From positions 1 to 21,451 of IMG/VR virus record IMGVR_UViG_3300025889_001112: a DNA stretch of 21,451 nt. One strand, given 5' to 3'. The DNA is from a virus. Each line of letters starts with the position of its first letter. Positions within the stretch are counted from its first letter, which is position 1. Under the pieces are notes generated by a model, which worked only from the letters and a program-made list of their open reading frames with translations, did no database searches and was not told where the DNA came from. The translations under genes were made by a program, and so were the position numbers. Of this stretch, positions 7,712 through 15,082 are shown piece by piece.

Positions 7712-9607
7712 ATGGCTAGAGGTAACGGCGGCATAATCGGTAAAACGAACCAAACAAGTTTTGGTAAAGATATCGTTACGACTTTTACTTCGAGCTGTTC
7801 AGTAACCACACAACCAGGAACTAGAGTTGTAAAAGCTGCTATTATTTCTGGTGGTGGAGGTGGAGGTAGAGACAGAGCAGCAGGAGGTGGAGCTGGTGGT
7901 TTACAAAATATAGAAATACCAGTATCAGGTAATGCTTCTTATTGCGCTGTTATAGGTGGAGGTGGAGCAGCAGGTACTGCACCTGCTAATCCAGGATCTG
8001 ATGGTACAGTTTCAAGTTTTAATGGCACAAGTTCTGTTGGTGGTGGTGGCGGTGGAAGTCAAAATGCAACAGGAAGACCAGGAGGATCTGGTGGTGGAGG
8101 TGGTGGTGCTAATCCTTGTAATACTGGAAGTGTTGGAGGATGTGGAACGGCTAATCAAGGAAATTCTGGAGGAACAGGAGCTAATCCTAATTCACCCGTA
8201 ACAACAGATACAAGAGGATCTGGTGGAGGCGGAGGCGCAGGAGCGCCAGGTGGTAATGCTGTTACAGGTTCTTTTCCAGGATCTGGATCTGCAGGAGCAG
8301 GTGGTGATGGTTTAGATATTTCAAGTTGTTTTTCAGGTGTACCTAATTGTGGTGTTTACGCAGGTGGAGGCGGTGGTGGAGGTAGAATCCCTGGTATGCC
8401 TGTTGCTGTTGGTGGAACAGGTGGAGGTGGAGCAGGAGGAACTCCTAGTTCTAGTGCTGCAAATGGAACACCTAATACAGGTGGAGGAGGTGGAGGCGGT
8501 GATGGTTGTGGTAACACAGGAGGATCAGGTGGCTCAGGAATCGTAATAGTAAAAGAATTATCAAAAGCTTCAGGTGTCTGGAGTTTAAAATCTCAATTTA
8601 GCAGCCAGCAACAAGGAACGTGGCCAAGCCCTGAATTAACATCTTTCACAGCTGATGTATTAGTTGTCGCTGGTGGCGGTGGTGGAGCAGGAACCAATAG
8701 CTCAAACGTATCTGGTGCTGGAGCAGGAGCAGGTGGTTTAAGAATACTTTGTAGATCCATAGGTACTAGTTCTACATACGATATTGTAATTGGAGGAGGT
8801 GGTGCAGCAGGACCTGCTGGTAACATTGCTGGAACAGGTTATAGAGGATGTAATTCAAGTTTTGCACCTGCAACTCCACTAGAAATAACTTCTACAGGTG
8901 GAGGTGGAGGTATGAACCCATACACTTATATTACTCCTTGTTATGTAGCAAGAACTCCAGGAGGCTCTGGAAGTGGTTTTTCTACTGGTAATACTGCAGC
9001 AACAGGTAACACACCACCAACAAGTCCACCTCAAGGAAATAATGGAGGAACTATGACAGGGCCAAATCCAAGTTCGGCTGCAGCAGGCGGCGGTGGAGGT
9101 GGATCTGGATCTGTTGGAGGAGACGGAGTTGGAGGACCTGCCTATTCACCTACTAATGTTGGAGGAAATGGTGGATCAGGAACAGATGTAACACCTTATT
9201 TTGGACCAGGTCCTCAACCTTATTATATACCTAATGGGCCAAATGCAGGAGCAAGTGCTTGTGGAGTTTTCGCTGGTGGTGGAGGAGGCGGAGGTTATGG
9301 TGGTTCTCCAGTAGGAGGTTCAGGTGGAGGTGGTAAAGGTGGATTAATATTAGAAGTAGGATATGCAGGAACAGCTAACACTGGTGGTGGTGGAGGAGGT
9401 TCTTCTTCTGCAATAGCCGCACCTGGAAATAGTGCAGCAGGTGGAGCAGGTGGATCAGGTATTGTTTTAATTAAAGTGCCCGCAGCTGCAGGACCTGCAA
9501 TTTCAGTAAGTCCTGGAACAAATACAATTGCTTGTGGACCTTGTGGAACTAAAGTTGCTAAATTTACAGTTTCTGGAACTTTAACAGTTTGTAGAGTTTT
9601 TGGCTAA
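7712..9607 (+). CDS. Second glycine-rich modular tail fibre / adhesin (631 aa)
   Basis: Preceded by AAGGA at 7700-7704. A paralogue of the 849-aa fibre: the same opening (GGIIGKTNQTSFGK), the same linker after the first module (KELSKASGVWSL...GTWP, about 280-310) and the same end (SVSPGTNTIAC...FTVSGTLTV). It has two Gly-rich modules (about 40-282 and 313-590) instead of three, so the pair differ by one module. The Gly-rich sequence between the landmarks is diverged, as expected for variable receptor-binding loops. The Pro motif TPPTSPPQG is at 434-442. Several Cys residues occur in the modules (for example NPCNTGSVGGCG). It is immediately followed by the oxygenase genes. Confidence 0.85.
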   Translation: MARGNGGIIGKTNQTSFGKDIVTTFTSSCSVTTQPGTRVVKAAIISGGGGGGRDRAAGGGAGGLQNIEIPVSGNASYCAVIGGGGAAGTAPANPGSDGTVSSFNGTSSVGGGGGGSQNATGRPGGSGGGGGGANPCNTGSVGGCGTANQGNSGGTGANPNSPVTTDTRGSGGGGGAGAPGGNAVTGSFPGSGSAGAGGDGLDISSCFSGVPNCGVYAGGGGGGGRIPGMPVAVGGTGGGGAGGTPSSSAANGTPNTGGGGGGGDGCGNTGGSGGSGIVIVKELSKASGVWSLKSQFSSQQQGTWPSPELTSFTADVLVVAGGGGGAGTNSSNVSGAGAGAGGLRILCRSIGTSSTYDIVIGGGGAAGPAGNIAGTGYRGCNSSFAPATPLEITSTGGGGGMNPYTYITPCYVARTPGGSGSGFSTGNTAATGNTPPTSPPQGNNGGTMTGPNPSSAAAGGGGGGSGSVGGDGVGGPAYSPTNVGGNGGSGTDVTPYFGPGPQPYYIPNGPNAGASACGVFAGGGGGGGYGGSPVGGSGGGGKGGLILEVGYAGTANTGGGGGGSSSAIAAPGNSAAGGAGGSGIVLIKVPAAAGPAISVSPGTNTIACGPCGTKVAKFTVSGTLTVCRVFG

Positions 9608-9610
9608 GAC

Positions 9611-9636
9611 TTGACACTTTTATAAAAAAATATATT
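9611..9636 (+). promoter_or_regulatory. Candidate promoter before the oxygenase cluster
   Basis: A perfect -35 box TTGACA (9611-9616) lies just after the fibre stop and is followed by TATATT (9631-9636), five of six bases of -10 consensus. The spacing of 14 bases is shorter than the usual 16-18; alternative weaker -10 boxes exist 1-4 bases further on. A start near 9643 would leave almost no leader before the ATG at 9652, and no Shine-Dalgarno site is seen there. Plausible but not firm. Confidence 0.4.
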
Positions 9637-9651
9637 TAGAAAGTAAAAAGT

Positions 9652-10392
9652 ATGAATTTACAGAATTATTATTGGTATTTTAAATCAGCAATCCCTGAAC
9701 GGATTTGTGATGATATTATTAAATATGGAAATCAACAACGTGAGCAAATTGCGTTGACAGGTGGACAAAATAAAAAATTAGAAGAGTTAGAAAAAAAAGA
9801 AATTATTAAAAAAAAGAAACCTAAGAAAAAAATAAAACGAACTACAGCGAATGCTCATTTAACCGATGAACAAATTGAAGCTATGGATCCAGCTACAAAA
9901 TTAGAAAAAGAAGAATTAGATGATTTACGAAAAAAGAGAGATTCTAATATAGCTTGGTTGAATGATCGATGGATTTATAAAGAAGTACAACCTTATATAC
10001 ATCAAGCCAACAATAGTGCTGGTTGGAATTTTAATTGGGATTTTTCTGAGTCTTGTCAATTTACGAAATATAAATTAAATCAATTTTATGATTGGCATTG
10101 TGATAGTTGGGAACAGCCATATAATAATCCAGATAATCCAAACACGCACGGTAAAATTAGAAAATTATCAGTGACTTGTTCTTTATCGGATCCTAAAGAT
10201 TATAAAGGTGGTGAATTAGAATTTCAATTTAGAAATCAAGATGATCCAACTCTTACAAGAGAATGTTTAGAAATTTTACCAAGAGGCTCTATTGTTGTAT
10301 TTCCGTCCTTCGTATGGCATAGGGTTAAACCTGTAACCGAAGGGACGCGATATTCTTTAGTGATTTGGAACTTAGGATATCCATTTAAATAG
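9652..10392 (+). CDS. 2OG-Fe(II) oxygenase, prolyl-4-hydroxylase / PKHD type
   Basis: 246 residues with a double-stranded beta-helix in the C-terminal half. Visible active-site residues are H149-x-D151 (YDWHCDSW) and H223 (FPSFVWHRVKPV) for iron and R233 (TEGTRYS) for 2-oxoglutarate, with KGGELEF at 185-191 between them. This order is that of PKHD-type and prolyl-4-hydroxylase enzymes, which hydroxylate protein side chains using O2, Fe(II) and 2-oxoglutarate. An unusual Lys/Glu-rich insert (about 41-66, including KKKKPKKKIKR) interrupts the N-terminal part. No ribosome site is evident. First of three oxygenase genes directly after the Gly-rich fibres. The substrate is not known; fibre proline is a reasonable guess. 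Confidence 0.85.
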   Translation: MNLQNYYWYFKSAIPERICDDIIKYGNQQREQIALTGGQNKKLEELEKKEIIKKKKPKKKIKRTTANAHLTDEQIEAMDPATKLEKEELDDLRKKRDSNIAWLNDRWIYKEVQPYIHQANNSAGWNFNWDFSESCQFTKYKLNQFYDWHCDSWEQPYNNPDNPNTHGKIRKLSVTCSLSDPKDYKGGELEFQFRNQDDPTLTRECLEILPRGSIVVFPSFVWHRVKPVTEGTRYSLVIWNLGYPFK

Positions 10393-10401
10393 GAGAAAGC
10401 T

Positions 10402-11100
10402 ATGGCAAAAGAAGATCAATTACAAACATCTTTATATTTTCAAACACCAATTTATCACGTTGAAATACCTGAATGGGTAGATCATGTAGATAAAGTTTGT
10501 GATACATATATTAAACAAGCAAAGAAAAATAATCAAAAAGCAATTAAAGATAGAGAAAAAAATTGGAAGAAAAAAGGTTTAGGAGATATGGGAATGTCGC
10601 ATCATTCTACTTCTTTAATTAATGATCCTGATTTAAAAGAATTTCAAGATTATATTGGAGCAACGAGTTGGAATGTATTAGATCATATGGGTTATGATTT
10701 GTCTGGATATGAATTATTTTGGACAGAATTTTGGGTACAACATTTTGGAGAAAAAGGTGGAGGACATCACGAAGGTCATATTCATTATGATAATCATATT
10801 TCAGGTTTTTATTTTTTACGATGTTCTGAAAAAACATCTGTTCCTGTATTTCATGATCCAAGACAAGCGAAACTAATGAATGATTTACCAAGAAAAAATG
10901 AAGGTGAAGTATCGATGGCTTCTCCTTTAATTCATTATAAACCAAAACCAGGTACAATGATTTTTATTCCAGCTTATTTAGAACATCAATATACAGTAGA
11001 TCCTGGAGTAGAAGATTTTAGATTTATTCATTTTAACTTACAAGCAATAAGAAGAATGATTACCGATACCATACGAAAACAAGCTAAGGAGGAAAAATAA
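10402..11100 (+). CDS. 2OG-Fe(II) oxygenase (2OG-FeII_Oxy_5-like)
   Basis: 232 residues, with AGGAGA at 10391-10396. The core GHHEGHIHYDNHISGFYFLR (121-140), HDPRQ (151-155), GTMIFIPAYLEHQYTV (184-199) and FRFIHFN (206-212) follow the order of the 2OG-FeII_Oxy_5 family (HxH...SGVYYL, DPR, FP..L.H, R.S..FN). Iron ligands would be H126 or H128 with H128 or D130, plus H195; R207 would bind 2-oxoglutarate. The N-terminal third is helical and Lys-rich. It is unlike the oxygenases on either side except for the fold, so the three are not recent duplicates. It overlaps the next gene by one base. Substrate unknown. Confidence 0.8.
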   Translation: MAKEDQLQTSLYFQTPIYHVEIPEWVDHVDKVCDTYIKQAKKNNQKAIKDREKNWKKKGLGDMGMSHHSTSLINDPDLKEFQDYIGATSWNVLDHMGYDLSGYELFWTEFWVQHFGEKGGGHHEGHIHYDNHISGFYFLRCSEKTSVPVFHDPRQAKLMNDLPRKNEGEVSMASPLIHYKPKPGTMIFIPAYLEHQYTVDPGVEDFRFIHFNLQAIRRMITDTIRKQAKEEK

Positions 11101-11753
11101 TGAGTTTTGAAAAAAATGGATATACCGTTATTAAACAAGCTGTTGCTAAAGAAATAGCAGATTTTGTTTACAGATATTTTTTATTAAAAAGACAAGTTGC
11201 TAGGACTTTATTTGATCAAAGATATATTTCCCCTATGACAGAATATTGGGGTGTATGGAATGATCAACAAATTCCAGAAACCTATTCTCATTATGGGGAT
11301 GTTGCAATGGAAACATTGTTAACACAAGTTAAACCTATTATGGAAAAAGAAACAAAATTAAAATTAATTGAAACGTACGCTTACGCACGAATTTATAAAA
11401 AAGGGGATATTTTACACAGACATAAAGATAGGTTTAGCTGTGAAATATCCACTACCCTTAATTTAGGTGGAGATGATTGGCCTATTTATATTAATCCTAA
11501 TAAAGAAGAAGGTAGTCTAGATAAAGACGGAAAATATGTTCCTTCTAAAGCAAAAGGAGTTAAAGTAGATTTAAATCCTGGTGACATGTTAGTGTACAGA
11601 GGTAATTTTTTAGAGCATTGGAGAGATGCTTTTACAGGGACTGATTGTGGTCAAGTATTTTTACATTATAATAATAAAGCCACAAAAGGTTCTGAAGATA
11701 ATAAGTTTGATAAAAGGCCACATTTAGGACTTCCAAGCTGGTTTAAAGCATGA
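11100..11753 (+). CDS. 2OG-Fe(II) oxygenase, divergent, Arg replaced by Gln
   Basis: 217 residues; the ATG overlaps the preceding stop (TAATG) and AAGGAGG lies at 11086-11092. YARIYKKGDILHRHKDRFSCE (93-113) supplies H108-x-D110, and GDMLVYRGNFLEHWRDAF (161-178) supplies the distal H173. The usual 2-oxoglutarate-binding Arg about ten residues later is replaced by a CGQVFLHY segment (Q185), as in a subgroup of phage oxygenases I recall; R175 could substitute. STTLNLGG (117-124) is the expected core strand. A Lys/Asp-rich loop (132-155) is inserted before the last strands. It completes the three-oxygenase cluster. Fold assignment is fairly sure, substrate unknown. Confidence 0.8.
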   Translation: MSFEKNGYTVIKQAVAKEIADFVYRYFLLKRQVARTLFDQRYISPMTEYWGVWNDQQIPETYSHYGDVAMETLLTQVKPIMEKETKLKLIETYAYARIYKKGDILHRHKDRFSCEISTTLNLGGDDWPIYINPNKEEGSLDKDGKYVPSKAKGVKVDLNPGDMLVYRGNFLEHWRDAFTGTDCGQVFLHYNNKATKGSEDNKFDKRPHLGLPSWFKA

Positions 11754-11824
11754 TATAGTTTCCCCACGCTGGGATAGATTTTCACCACACCTCAAATCTG
11801 TCCTGGCACCTTATATGGGAGATT
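11754..11824 (+). other. Intergenic spacer, richer in GC than its surroundings
   Basis: This 71-base gap separates the oxygenases from the tail hub gene. It is close to 45% GC by hand count, clearly above the AT-rich coding sequence around it. It contains a short hairpin (CCCA-CGC-TGGG, 11763-11773) that is too weak to call a terminator, and a GGGAGA ribosome site at 11817-11822 for the hub. No reading frame or convincing promoter is seen. Confidence 0.4.
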
Positions 11825-13786
11825 ATGGCTTTAAAATTATTAAATATTAAACCTGGATTTAACAAACAATTTACCGCATCAGGAGCTGAAGGACAGTGGA
11901 TTGATGGAGATAATGTACGTTTTCGTTATGGACTACCGGAAAAAATAGGTGGTTGGCAATCTTTAGTTAATAGTACTTTAGTAGGAGCAGCAAGAGCTCA
12001 GCATACCTGGACGGATTTAGAAGGAAGAAGATACGCAGCGATTGGAACCAATAAATTATTAGTTGTTTATTATGAAGGTGATTTTTATGATATCACTCCT
12101 ATTGACACAACCAAATCTCAAACAAGTTGTAATATAACTACTACCAATGGTTCAGCAACGGTTACCATCACATCTCCAGCGCCTCATGATTTAGCAATAG
12201 GAGATTTAATTACATTTGAGAATGCAGGATCTTTTACATCTCCTGATACCGATTATACTTCTGTTGATTTTGATGATGTAGTATTTGAAATTAAAACAGT
12301 TCCCAGCACTACTACTTTTACGATTACCATGCCAACTGCAGAAACAGGAACCGGCGCAACCAATGATGGTACCTTAGATCTACTTCCTTATGTAGTGATT
12401 GGTCCAGCCATTGAAACCTATGGATATGGATGGGGTGTATTAACCTGGGGATTTAGTACCTGGGGTACAGGACGTTCAGCAAGTTCCGTGTCGCTAGAAG
12501 CGGGAAGCTGGTCGCTAGATAATTATGGACAAAAATTAATTGCAACCATTCAAACAGGTAAAACGTTTACTTGGGATCCGATTGCAGTATCTGGATCTGC
12601 ATTACAAACAAGAGCAACGGTTTTAACAGGAGCTCCAACTACATCTTATATGACGATTGTATCCGATAGAGATAGACATTTATTTCATATGGGAACCGAA
12701 ACTACGATTGGAACCACATCTACTTATAATAGAATGTTCATTCGTTTTTCGAATCAGGAAGATCCAGAAGTATATGCACCTACCGCTACCAATACAGCAG
12801 GAACGTTTCAATTAGATGCAGGCAGCAAAATTGTAGGAGCAATTAATGCAAAAGATTATTTATTGGTATTAACCGATACCGCTGCATTTGCTTTACAATT
12901 TGTAGGACCTCCTTATGTATTTTCTTTACGTCAAGTGGGAACTAATTGCGGTTTAATAGGAAAACATGCTGTTACCTATTCGAATGGTATTACTTATTGG
13001 ATGTCGAATGAAGGTGGATTTTTTGCTTATGATGGTACCGTTAAATCGATTCCTTGTTTAGTAGAAGATTTTGTATTTAATAACAACAGTAATACAGTTG
13101 GACTTAACTATGATGCTTCGGAAATTGTATATTCTTCTCATAATACTTTATATTCAGAAATTAATTGGTTTTATCCTAGTAAAAATTCCTTACAAATAGA
13201 TAGAGTAGTAACCTATAATTACGAAGAACAAACTTGGGTTACCGGTACATTAGCTAGATCTACGTATGCGGATAGTGCAGTTTATTCTAACCCACAAGCA
13301 ACTCAATATACAAGAGCTGCTGCTGGAACATTCCCTGTAGTACAAGGATTAACTACCGATGTTAACTCTGACTACTTTGTAGGTTCTTCTATTTATTACG
13401 AACATGAAGTAGGAAATAATGAATTAACGTATACAGGGGCAACCAATGCTATTTCTTCTTTTATTAGATCAGGAGACTATAGTATGCATGATGCAGGGGA
13501 TGCAGAATTTTTATTAAAGGTAAGAAGATTTATTCCTGACTTTAAAGTATTAAATGGCAATGCAAAAGTAACTTTATTCTTTAGTGACTATCCAAGTAAT
13601 ACCGCAGCTAGTTCTAATACGCTTCCTTCGGTAACCGGGCCTTTTACAATTAGCTCTTCTACGGATAAAGTAGATACAAGAGTACGAGGAAGATTAGTAA
13701 GTTTAAAAATTGAAAATGATGCAATTAATCAATCCTGGCGTTATGGAACTTTACGTCTTGATGTACAACCAGATGGTAGAAGATAA
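11825..13786 (+). CDS. Tail hub / P22 gp10-like DNA stabilisation protein
   Basis: 653 residues. The N-terminus ALKLLNIKPGFNKQFT ... GQWIDGDNVRFRYGLPEKIGGW is the hallmark opening of gp10-type tail hub (packaged DNA stabilisation) proteins, and the C-terminus RVRGRLVSLKIENDAINQSW followed by RYGTLRLDVQPDGRR is the matching end. The middle contains many short beta-motifs consistent with the propeller-like hub. A Ser/Thr-rich insert with SATVTITSPAPHDLAIGD (about 100-180) looks like an added immunoglobulin-like or beta domain. The hub caps the connector and anchors tail spikes or fibres. It ends in a TAATG overlap with the next small gene. Confidence 0.85.
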   Translation: MALKLLNIKPGFNKQFTASGAEGQWIDGDNVRFRYGLPEKIGGWQSLVNSTLVGAARAQHTWTDLEGRRYAAIGTNKLLVVYYEGDFYDITPIDTTKSQTSCNITTTNGSATVTITSPAPHDLAIGDLITFENAGSFTSPDTDYTSVDFDDVVFEIKTVPSTTTFTITMPTAETGTGATNDGTLDLLPYVVIGPAIETYGYGWGVLTWGFSTWGTGRSASSVSLEAGSWSLDNYGQKLIATIQTGKTFTWDPIAVSGSALQTRATVLTGAPTTSYMTIVSDRDRHLFHMGTETTIGTTSTYNRMFIRFSNQEDPEVYAPTATNTAGTFQLDAGSKIVGAINAKDYLLVLTDTAAFALQFVGPPYVFSLRQVGTNCGLIGKHAVTYSNGITYWMSNEGGFFAYDGTVKSIPCLVEDFVFNNNSNTVGLNYDASEIVYSSHNTLYSEINWFYPSKNSLQIDRVVTYNYEEQTWVTGTLARSTYADSAVYSNPQATQYTRAAAGTFPVVQGLTTDVNSDYFVGSSIYYEHEVGNNELTYTGATNAISSFIRSGDYSMHDAGDAEFLLKVRRFIPDFKVLNGNAKVTLFFSDYPSNTAASSNTLPSVTGPFTISSSTDKVDTRVRGRLVSLKIENDAINQSWRYGTLRLDVQPDGRR

Positions 13787-13962
13787 TGGCTAAAATTGAT
13801 GCATACGTTCCAGAACCAAAACCAGAGTATGATGTTTCTCAACAACGTCAAACGTTAGATGCATTAAATACATTAATTAATCAATTAAACTTTGGTTATC
13901 AAAAAGATTTAAAAGAAGAGATGGAACAATTTACTTGGTTTAGTATGGGAGGAAATTGTTAA
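13786..13962 (+). CDS. Small conserved tail-module protein (58 aa)
   Basis: This short gene fills what would otherwise be a 175-base gap. Its ATG overlaps the hub stop (TAATG), and its own stop overlaps the next ATG in the same way, so it is translationally coupled on both sides. The product begins MAKIDAYVPEPKPEYD and continues with a helix (QTLDALNTLINQLNFGYQKD) and an acidic-aromatic end (LKEEMEQFTWFSMGG). The LDTLN..INQLNFGY.KDL.EEMEQFTWF pattern matches short proteins I recall downstream of tail hub genes in marine phages. Probably a structural or assembly protein; function unknown. Confidence 0.8.
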   Translation: MAKIDAYVPEPKPEYDVSQQRQTLDALNTLINQLNFGYQKDLKEEMEQFTWFSMGGNC

Positions 13963-14738
13963 TGTCTGGTTGTAATAATGTAAATCCAATAACAGGTGGA
14001 AGTACAGTTGATGACATTCCATTTTATTTAGCAGTTCAACAGGGTAAAGTTCCTGGTTACTCTATGATTAATAAATTTGGATATAATTCTAGTATTGGTT
14101 CAGGTGCTTTTGAAACTATTTGGGAAACAGGAAATAACTATCCTTGGCAAACAGCTCAAGCTACTCTTGATGTAGTTAGTGATAATGCTAATGATGATGT
14201 AGTAGGAACAGCTGCTAGAACCTTAAGAATACAAGGACTTGATTCTTCTTATGCTCTTGTAGAAGAAACTGTTGATTTAGATGGTACAAACACAGTTACT
14301 ACAACACAACAATTTTTAAGAGTTTTTAGAATGTCTGTAGAGACAGCAGGATCTTTTGGAAATAATGAAGGTACAATTACAGTTACTTATACAGGTGGAG
14401 TTGATGTTGCTGCAACTATATCTCCAGGTAATGGTCAAACTTTAATGTGCTTATATACCATACCTGCAGGTTATACTGGTTATTTACTATCAATAAATGT
14501 ATCATCTGGTAAAGACCAAGAAATGGATTTTAAATTTATACAACGAGATAATAGTATTGCTAACGCAGCGTTTCAAACAAAACAATTTTTAAATGTTAGA
14601 GGTGGACAGACAACTGTTATCTTTAATGCAATCAATGCAATACCTCAAAAGTCAGATATTTATGTTTCAGGACTAGCAAGTTCTACCTCTTCTGCTTCTG
14701 CTTCATTTGATTTATTATTAGTACAGGATGGATATTAA
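13962..14738 (+). CDS. Conserved beta-rich virion protein (258 aa)
   Basis: The ATG at 13962 in the TAATG overlap is chosen over a TTG two codons earlier, because the overlap arrangement is repeated in its neighbours. After an N-terminal segment with FYLAVQQGKVPGYSMINKFG comes a beta-rich domain opening with GAFETIWETGNNYPWQTAQ, then ARTLRIQGLDSSYALVEETV, TQQFLRVFRMSVETAGS and GNGQTLMCLYTIPAGYTGYL. I recognise this series of motifs from virion proteins widespread in marine phages. The C-terminus ends FDLLLVQDGY. It is probably part of the tail or head surface; no enzymatic motif is seen. Confidence 0.75.
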   Translation: MSGCNNVNPITGGSTVDDIPFYLAVQQGKVPGYSMINKFGYNSSIGSGAFETIWETGNNYPWQTAQATLDVVSDNANDDVVGTAARTLRIQGLDSSYALVEETVDLDGTNTVTTTQQFLRVFRMSVETAGSFGNNEGTITVTYTGGVDVAATISPGNGQTLMCLYTIPAGYTGYLLSINVSSGKDQEMDFKFIQRDNSIANAAFQTKQFLNVRGGQTTVIFNAINAIPQKSDIYVSGLASSTSSASASFDLLLVQDGY

Positions 14739-15082
14739 TGGCAAACGTATATAAAAACGCATTCTATGATCCTACAGTTACCACTGCGGTAACGGTATAT
14801 ACTTGTCCAGCTAATGCCAATGCTATTATACAAAATATACAAGTGACCAATGAATCAGGATCCAAAGTATTAAAATCATCTATTCTAGATGATTCTGCAA
14901 CTACTACCTATCAAATTGCTTATGCAAGTATTAGTGGCCCTACGATTTGTAATATTGCCAAAGGACCTATTGTATTAGAAGAAAATGATGAGCTAAAACT
15001 TGAAACTTCTGATACTTCTGGTATAAGTGCAGCCATATCTATTTTGGAAATAAATAGAAATAATGAAAACGGAAGAATATAA
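14738..15082 (+). CDS. Small beta-sandwich-type virion protein (114 aa)
   Basis: The ATG overlaps the previous stop (TAATG). Strand pattern: ANAIIQNIQVTNESG, CNIAKGPIVLEENDELKLET and AAISILEINR, an arrangement like the 128-aa protein at 4194 and, less clearly, the 91-aa protein at 141. No signal peptide or catalytic motif is present. It is likely a virion accessory protein made together with the 258-aa protein upstream; its role is unknown. Confidence 0.75.
   Translation: MANVYKNAFYDPTVTTAVTVYTCPANANAIIQNIQVTNESGSKVLKSSILDDSATTTYQIAYASISGPTICNIAKGPIVLEENDELKLETSDTSGISAAISILEINRNNENGRI

Noticed and set aside
4598-9607. G-quadruplex or CRISPR-like repeat from dense GG tracts
   Set aside because: The GG runs are explained by Gly codons with variable spacing; there are no fixed repeat-spacer units. 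Two-tier quadruplexes in the mRNA cannot be excluded but are not supported specifically.
9652-11753. DNA base modification (TET/JBP-like) role for the oxygenases
   Set aside because: Motifs around the active sites fit protein hydroxylase types better, and no DNA glycosyltransferase, nucleotide-modifying enzyme or replication gene is nearby.
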